From an uncultured Rhodopirellula sp. (GTDB taxonomy: Bacteria > Planctomycetota > Planctomycetia > Pirellulales > Pirellulaceae), in NCBI GenBank assembly GCA_913061385.1, contig CAJXTM010000046.1:1-11239 (forward strand): 11,239 nucleotides of DNA, read 5' to 3'. Made by a program: the position numbers and the translations under genes. The notes beneath the pieces were generated by a model. It had not been told where the DNA came from. It worked only from the letters and a program-made list of their open reading frames with translations, and made no database searches. Shown here one piece after another: positions 7,215 through 11,239 of the stretch. How positions within the stretch are numbered: the stretch's first letter is position 1; the number at the start of each line of letters is the position of its first letter.

Positions 7215-7301
7215 TGGGCGGGTTGCAGTAAAGAGGAATCAGATTTCAAATTGGGTGCGCAGACTAGGTTAGTCCATCATTAATTCGCGGATGATATCGT
7301 A
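7050..7301. repeat. Direct repeat copy B: decayed larB 5' end plus junction
   Basis: The right copy of the tandem duplication described for 6421-6693. Its last 87 bp (7215-7301) form the leader of intact argG and match the larB upstream region (6585-6671) at about 77 percent, with no gap. Because the larB part is dead here, only the argG-directed half of the old divergent promoter region can still be useful in this copy. Confidence 0.88.
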
Positions 7302-8516
7302 ATGAAAAGTTGTGTACTTGCTTACTCCGGTGGCCTCGATACCTCGGTAATTCTCGGTTGGCTCCAAGATCAGGGCTATGAAGTCCATGCCGTTTACGTG
7401 GACCTGGGACAGCCGTGCGAAGATCGTGAAGAAATCATGCAAAAGGCTCGCAATGGCGGTGCAGTTTCATCGAGATTGATCGACGCCCGTGAAGAAATGT
7501 GTCGGGATTTCGCATTCCCCGTGCTCGCATGGCAAGCCAAGTATGAACAAATCTATCTGCTTGGAACATCAATCGCCCGGCCACTGATCAGTAAAATCTG
7601 TCTCCAAGTCGCTCGCGAAGTAGGCGCAACTGCCTACGCCCACGGAGCTACTGGCAAAGGAAATGACCAATGCCGATTCCAACTAGCAGCCGAAGCACTG
7701 GATCCCAATGTGCAAATGATTGCTCCATGGCGAATTAAGGAGTTCCGCGATGCTTTCCCGGGCCGCACCGAGCTGATTGCCTATTGCGAGAGCAAAAACA
7801 TTCCGGTCAAAGCTTCGACCGCGAAACCTTACAGCAGCGATGAAAACGTGCTGCACATCAGTTACGAAGCTGGCCAACTCGAAGAATTGGATGTCAACGG
7901 AGTTGAAATGGTCGACTTTGGAATGGGTGTCAGCCCTGAAGAAGCACCTGATGTGGCAGAATCTGTCACCATTGGATTCGCCTCAGGAACTCCTGTCTCT
8001 CTGAATGGCCAACAACTAACAGCCCTCGAAATGGTTGAACAGCTCAACCAGATTGCTGGCCGCAACGGTGTTGGGCGAATTGACATGGTCGAGAATCGCT
8101 TTGTGGGGATGAAAAGTCGAGGTGTTTATGAGTCCCCCGGTATGACCGTGCTCTACGACGCACTGATGTATGTTGAACAACTGACGATGGATCGCGATTT
8201 GATGCACCTCAGAGATAGACTCGCTCCCGAAGTTGCCGAAATGGTTTACTACGGATTTTGGTACACTCCAAAGATGGATGCCTTGCTGTCTTTCATTCAG
8301 GAGGCCCAAAAGCCCGCGACGGGCGAAGTCACATTAAAACTTTACAAAGGCAACATCAGCGTCGACTCTCGAAGCAGCCCCAACAGCCTGTATGATGCCG
8401 AAATTGCCACGATGGAAGGTGGTGGTTCCTACAACCAGGATGACGCTGAAGGATTCCTTCGGATCCAAGGACTGCCAAGCCGAGTGCAGGGCACTGTTCG
8501 GCCGAGACAGTACTAA
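7302..8516 (+). CDS. argG: Argininosuccinate synthase
   Basis: A 404-residue cytoplasmic enzyme that joins citrulline and aspartate with ATP cleavage to AMP and pyrophosphate, the penultimate step of arginine synthesis. Length fits the common roughly 400-residue type rather than the longer E. coli form. The N-terminal ATP pyrophosphatase loop is AYSGGLDTS (7-15). GTSIARPLI (88-96) and HGATGKGNDQ (114-123) are the conserved citrulline/aspartate/ATP-binding segments. Start ATG 7302 places the P-loop at the usual distance from the N-terminus; no Shine-Dalgarno site is visible. It stands alone on the + strand, divergent from larB and convergent with the next gene; argH is not in the window. Its leader is one half of a duplicated region. 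Confidence 0.97.
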   Translation: MKSCVLAYSGGLDTSVILGWLQDQGYEVHAVYVDLGQPCEDREEIMQKARNGGAVSSRLIDAREEMCRDFAFPVLAWQAKYEQIYLLGTSIARPLISKICLQVAREVGATAYAHGATGKGNDQCRFQLAAEALDPNVQMIAPWRIKEFRDAFPGRTELIAYCESKNIPVKASTAKPYSSDENVLHISYEAGQLEELDVNGVEMVDFGMGVSPEEAPDVAESVTIGFASGTPVSLNGQQLTALEMVEQLNQIAGRNGVGRIDMVENRFVGMKSRGVYESPGMTVLYDALMYVEQLTMDRDLMHLRDRLAPEVAEMVYYGFWYTPKMDALLSFIQEAQKPATGEVTLKLYKGNISVDSRSSPNSLYDAEIATMEGGGSYNQDDAEGFLRIQGLPSRVQGTVRPRQY

Positions 8517-8525
8517 CGACTGCGT

Positions 8526-8586
8526 TGTGTCACACATGACACAGAGTCAAAAAGTATTAGGACGACGATGCCACCATCAGGCATCG
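8526..8586. terminator. Two hairpins between convergent genes
   Basis: TGTGTCA (8526-8532) pairs with TGACACA (8537-8543) across a 4-base loop, and CGATGCC (8566-8572) pairs with GGCATCG (8580-8586) across a 7-base loop. Both are perfect 7-bp stems in the 90-bp spacer after argG. Neither has a downstream T run in either direction, so rho-independent function is not assured. Confidence 0.4.
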
Positions 8587-8606
8587 CAGCCAATCATCGA
8601 CGATGC

Positions 8607-9494
8607 TCAGTCGAGCACATCATCCGCCAAACGTTCACCACCATTTGTGGTGATCAAGGCACCGAGCACAAGCGGATCAATGCCTTCTGAGATAAAGTGT
8701 CCTTTTTCATCAACGGTCGCAACAGCGAAACCACCATCAAGGACACCACCGAGTTCACCGTAGCCTTTTGTCTGCAAACCCTGTGTTTGCACATCGATTG
8801 GCTCAGTCCAATGACTCGTTGCCTCGCTTAGGCGTCTAGCCTCTACCAATAGCAAGGTCTGCCCTGCATCATCTGTTACATCGTCAGGCGACAATGGGCC
8901 AGATTCTGGAAAGAGAGTGCCTGGCCCTTTGATTAAAAAATAGTCTGAATGCTGGCTTGAACGAAAACTTTGCACCTTCTGATTTTGGAATACTGCGGGC
9001 ATTCCCGAAGTGACCTCCAAGTTGCGATCTGAACCCCACGCCTCATCAAAGTCGTACCGACTGTACAGAGCATTCTCATTGAGATACGGCAATATCAAAA
9101 CACGCCACGAGTGCTTATTAGCCCCCACTGCTAGTACAGGCGGTGGATAGGTTCCATGGTCACTCGCGTAGGCATTCAGAGCAGCAGCAATGATTCGTAA
9201 ATTTGAGATCGAATCAGAACGCCCGCGATTGGCTGTCATGCGTTGCACTGTCTGCCCGCCAGCTCGAATCAACAGGAAACTAAGGCACGCAAGGATCAGC
9301 ACGACAAATCCGATACCGATGAACATCGGTATCGAAAATCTTCCCTTAGGTTTCGGTGTCTGCTGCTCTGACACTCCAAATTCAGGAATTTGGATTGCTT
9401 TACCACAGGTCACGCATGTGCCTTCGTGACCGCTATAACAATCATCCACCTGTGTCGATGTATGACAGTTTGGACAAGTGAATAGAAAAGGCAT
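8607..9494 (-). CDS. Zinc-ribbon membrane protein with DUF1559-like domain
   Basis: A 295-residue protein of a planctomycete-typical kind with no known function. Start ATG 9494 is chosen because the zinc ribbon begins immediately: CPNC (7-10) and CVTC (27-30). A proline-rich linker and one transmembrane helix (about 55-76) follow, then a domain beginning SNLRIIAAALNAYASDHGTYPPP, which resembles the post-helix part of DUF1559 proteins (NLKQIGLALHNY...P). The C-terminus GGFAVATVDEKGHFISEGID resembles the DUF1559 ending, but the H-X9-DG signature is missing: Leu stands at the His position and DG is DEKG. The zinc ribbon is probably cytoplasmic and the C-terminal domain outside. It lacks the prepilin-type N-terminus of classic members. 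The frame remains open upstream to 9620 without recognisable sequence. It is divergent from dtd. Confidence 0.8.
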   Translation of the reverse strand: MPFLFTCPNCHTSTQVDDCYSGHEGTCVTCGKAIQIPEFGVSEQQTPKPKGRFSIPMFIGIGFVVLILACLSFLLIRAGGQTVQRMTANRGRSDSISNLRIIAAALNAYASDHGTYPPPVLAVGANKHSWRVLILPYLNENALYSRYDFDEAWGSDRNLEVTSGMPAVFQNQKVQSFRSSQHSDYFLIKGPGTLFPESGPLSPDDVTDDAGQTLLLVEARRLSEATSHWTEPIDVQTQGLQTKGYGELGGVLDGGFAVATVDEKGHFISEGIDPLVLGALITTNGGERLADDVLD

Positions 9495-9698
9495 TATCAG
9501 TACCGAATCAGTTACAGAAACAGGACATTGAAAATTATTTTTTTGACGACGGTGGATGGATCCACCAACGTCATACTGAAACCACTTGAGACAAGCCCCG
9601 CGGTTCCCTGAGTTTAACAAGTCGGACAGAGCTTGCCGTAACCCATCACCATAGATCTGCTGATCATTTCACCCACCATTCATACTCCGAGCTACAAC
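9495..9698. other. Divergent spacer before dtd
   Basis: 204 bp between two divergent genes, so both promoters should lie here. There is an A/T run at about 9531-9544. I see no convincing -35/-10 pair and no Shine-Dalgarno site for either gene. Confidence 0.4.
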
Positions 9699-10142
9699 AT
9701 GCGAGTCGTCCTGCAAAGAGTCACCTCTGCGAAAGTCACTGTCGAACAAAACACCGTTGGCCAAATCGATCATGGCCTGCTAATTCTTATCGGAATTGCC
9801 CATGGCGACACCACCGAACAGGCTGACTGGCTCGCAAACAAGACCGCTGAGCTAAGAATCTTCGAAGACGAAAACGCCAAAATGAATCTCTCCCTGACTG
9901 ACACTGGTGGATCAGCGCTCGTTGTAAGCCAGTTCACACTGCTGGCTGAATGCCGCAAAGGACGACGCCCAGCATTCACAGATGCAGCAGCACCCGTAAT
10001 TGCGGACCAACTCTACGAGTATTACGCCAATACGCTCCGCGAGAAGGGAATCAGGGTAGAGCAGGGCACTTTCGGTGCGGACATGAAGGTTTCGTTGACC
10101 AACAATGGACCAGTCACCATCGTGATTGATCGAGAGCCGTGA
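9699..10142 (+). CDS. dtd: D-aminoacyl-tRNA deacylase
   Basis: A 147-residue cytoplasmic proofreading enzyme that removes D-amino acids (and glycine mischarged on tRNA-Ala) from tRNAs; the length is standard for the family. It begins MRVVLQRVTSAKVTV, the usual DTD start. The two signature motifs are present: SQFTL (77-81) and NNGPVT (135-140) with the Gly-cisPro pair G137-P138, which enforces chiral selection. RKGRRPAF (86-93) is also typical. No Shine-Dalgarno site is visible. It is convergent with the membrane hydrolase gene, 50 bp away, and shows no operon link. Confidence 0.96.
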   Translation: MRVVLQRVTSAKVTVEQNTVGQIDHGLLILIGIAHGDTTEQADWLANKTAELRIFEDENAKMNLSLTDTGGSALVVSQFTLLAECRKGRRPAFTDAAAPVIADQLYEYYANTLREKGIRVEQGTFGADMKVSLTNNGPVTIVIDREP

Positions 10143-10192
10143 GCTCAAAAGCGAAAACCTGCCAACGATTGCGTCGTTAACAATTTAAAATC

Positions 10193-10915
10193 CTAACGCC
10201 AAGGCATCCACTTCTCAAAGTCAATGCCTTGCCTTGGTTGCGCAATGTACGTCTGCTCCTGACGCGCGCGATGGCGGATACGATCCACGACGCCACGGTC
10301 ACCCCATGCCAGCCAGATCAGGATAAAAAGCTTGCCGTAAACAGAAATGTTGCCGAGCTTACTCTTGCTGAAAAACTTCAGCGCAGTGCCAAATGATTTC
10401 TTCAACCGGAAACCATGACTCATGTCGATGCTCCAGATCTCATCCATACACAAGTGCACGGTAAAACCAAGCACCACAGCCAAGCTTTTATAAATCCGAA
10501 CCGCTTCACTTTGACATGGCATTAACAAATATGCCAGCAGACCCGCGGATGCCGCCGCGGGAATACTGTGCCACATTCCGCGATGCACTGTGTAACGTTT
10601 AAAAAAATCGATGGCGACAAATCTTATGCCCAGATAAAGCAACATTGCAGCCAACGCCATCGCTTCATGCGAAAACCCCATGTCCTTGAATCGCTCAATC
10701 ATCAAGATGGGAACAATCGCAGCAATGAACATGCTTGTCTCTCGCAACGGGACTCCAGAATCACTGTCCAAGTCCGGCAACATCCCACTAACAGAACACA
10801 ACCCACCAGCAAGCATGCCGTTCTCAATCGACATGGACTGCGTAGCAATACCCCAGCATCCGTACCCAATGCCGACCAAAGTGCTTCCGGTAATGTGTGC
10901 CTTGAAGCCAGCCAA
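10193..10915 (-). CDS. YdjM-type predicted membrane metal-dependent hydrolase
   Basis: An integral membrane protein of 240 residues from the preferred start, of the YdjM/DUF457 family of predicted metal-dependent hydrolases; the substrate is unknown. The start is taken as TTG 10915, because AGFKAHITGSTLVGIGYG matches the usual N-terminus of the family and GGTGA lies eight bases upstream. A GTG at 10984 would add 23 unlike residues. Candidate metal ligands are H7, LPDLDSD (46-52), VHRGMWHS (110-117, H111 and H116) and HLCMDE (154-159). Several hydrophobic segments are visible, for example MFIAAIVPILMI, AMALAAMLLYLGI and LFILIWLAW. The C-terminus is basic, probably cytoplasmic. It stands alone, convergent with dtd. 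Confidence 0.82.
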   Translation of the reverse strand: MAGFKAHITGSTLVGIGYGCWGIATQSMSIENGMLAGGLCSVSGMLPDLDSDSGVPLRETSMFIAAIVPILMIERFKDMGFSHEAMALAAMLLYLGIRFVAIDFFKRYTVHRGMWHSIPAAASAGLLAYLLMPCQSEAVRIYKSLAVVLGFTVHLCMDEIWSIDMSHGFRLKKSFGTALKFFSKSKLGNISVYGKLFILIWLAWGDRGVVDRIRHRARQEQTYIAQPRQGIDFEKWMPWR

Positions 10916-11113
10916 GAAAATTTCACCGCAAGAGGAATATGGATACCAAGTGAACTCAATGCAAAAGCGACACAGCTTTTGCACGAACTTGATTCTTGTT
11001 CATATGAAAAACTCTCACTTCACGCCAAGCCGAATTGGCACCAAATTGACTCGATTGATCTTCGACTGATGTCCCACTATCGCTATAGTCCGATTGTCGG
11101 TGGACTGCGACGC

Positions 11114-11127
11114 TAATGCTTGCATTA
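11114..11127. promoter_or_regulatory. Operator-like palindrome at the right end
   Basis: TAATGC-TT-GCATTA, two perfect 6-bp arms with a 2-base spacer. It lies in the roughly 277-bp stretch (10916-11192) upstream of the membrane hydrolase gene, where I see no other gene. It could be a dimeric repressor site, but a match of this size can also arise by chance. Confidence 0.3.
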
Positions 11128-11192
11128 ATAACACCCTTCCCTAAATTTCCTGCCCTTTCTCTGCACGGATGCGATTGATGGAGACTTATGAC

Positions 11193-11239
11193 CTGTCTCT
11201 TATACACATCTGACGCTGCCGACGACTCCTTACGTGTAG
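11193..11239 (-). other. Nextera i5-side sequencing adapter (artefact)
   Basis: 11193-11211 is the reverse complement of the Tn5 mosaic end, 11212-11225 the rest of the Nextera read-1 stem, 11226-11233 (CTCCTTAC) the reverse complement of GTAAGGAG, which I recall as index S505, and 11234-11239 the end of P5. Genomic sequence ends at 11192. A minus-strand frame beginning MYKRQ in this region is translated adapter. Confidence 0.97.

Noticed and set aside
7262..7274. Palindrome GACTA-GGT-TAGTC in the argG leader, considered as an arginine repressor site
   Set aside because: It does not match the known ARG box pattern and is not conserved in the duplicated leader.
10164..10178. Inverted repeat AACGA/TCGTT between dtd and the membrane hydrolase gene
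   Set aside because: Only a 5-bp A/T-containing stem with no T run; too weak to call a terminator.
10956..11207. 83-codon minus-strand frame beginning MYKRQ
   Set aside because: Its first codons are translated Nextera adapter, and it overlaps the start region of the membrane hydrolase gene. No motif.

Overview
The window is one insert of about 11.1 kb (49-11192) flanked on both sides by Illumina Nextera library adapters, which are artefacts and not genome. The biological part looks like an uncultured member of the Planctomycetota, possibly Pirellulales. This rests on gene content: an exported planctomycete-style protein of unknown function, a zinc-ribbon plus DUF1559-like protein, mostly missing Shine-Dalgarno sites, and moderate base composition. 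It is an inference; no marker gene such as rRNA is present.

Layout from left to right: adapter (1-48); a stretch without a recognisable gene (49-473); a large exported protein on the + strand (474-2432); a convergent spacer full of inverted repeats; then four genes on the minus strand, which in transcription order are larB (5742-6584), nnrD (4844-5719), ribF (3608-4624) and nrnA (2576-3574). They act on nicotinate/NAD, riboflavin/FAD and short or 3'-phosphorylated nucleotides. larB and nnrD, and ribF and nrnA, are closely spaced pairs. Divergent from larB is argG (7302-8516, +), which faces a DUF1559-like membrane protein on the minus strand (8607-9494). dtd (9699-10142, +) then faces a YdjM-type predicted membrane hydrolase (10193-10915, minus). 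The right end carries about 200 bp of non-coding sequence and the second adapter.

The most unusual structure is the 717-bp spacer between larB and argG. It is not plain intergenic DNA. It reads as an old tandem duplication of the divergent larB/argG junction. The intact genes keep the outer halves, and the middle holds a decayed 5' fragment of argG followed by a decayed 5' fragment of larB. By hand alignment, 191 of 250 positions match between 6421-6670 and 7050-7300 with a single one-base gap. Both fragments have lost their start codons, and the larB fragment has a frameshift and stops. The original shared promoter region is therefore present twice, and each copy now serves only one gene.

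I found no CRISPR array, tRNA, rRNA, transposase, phage gene or defence system. Most of the window is housekeeping metabolism, so I do not claim a new system here. The items worth following are the duplicated junction, the solitary larB in a nucleotide-cofactor gene group, and the two uncharacterised planctomycete-type proteins.
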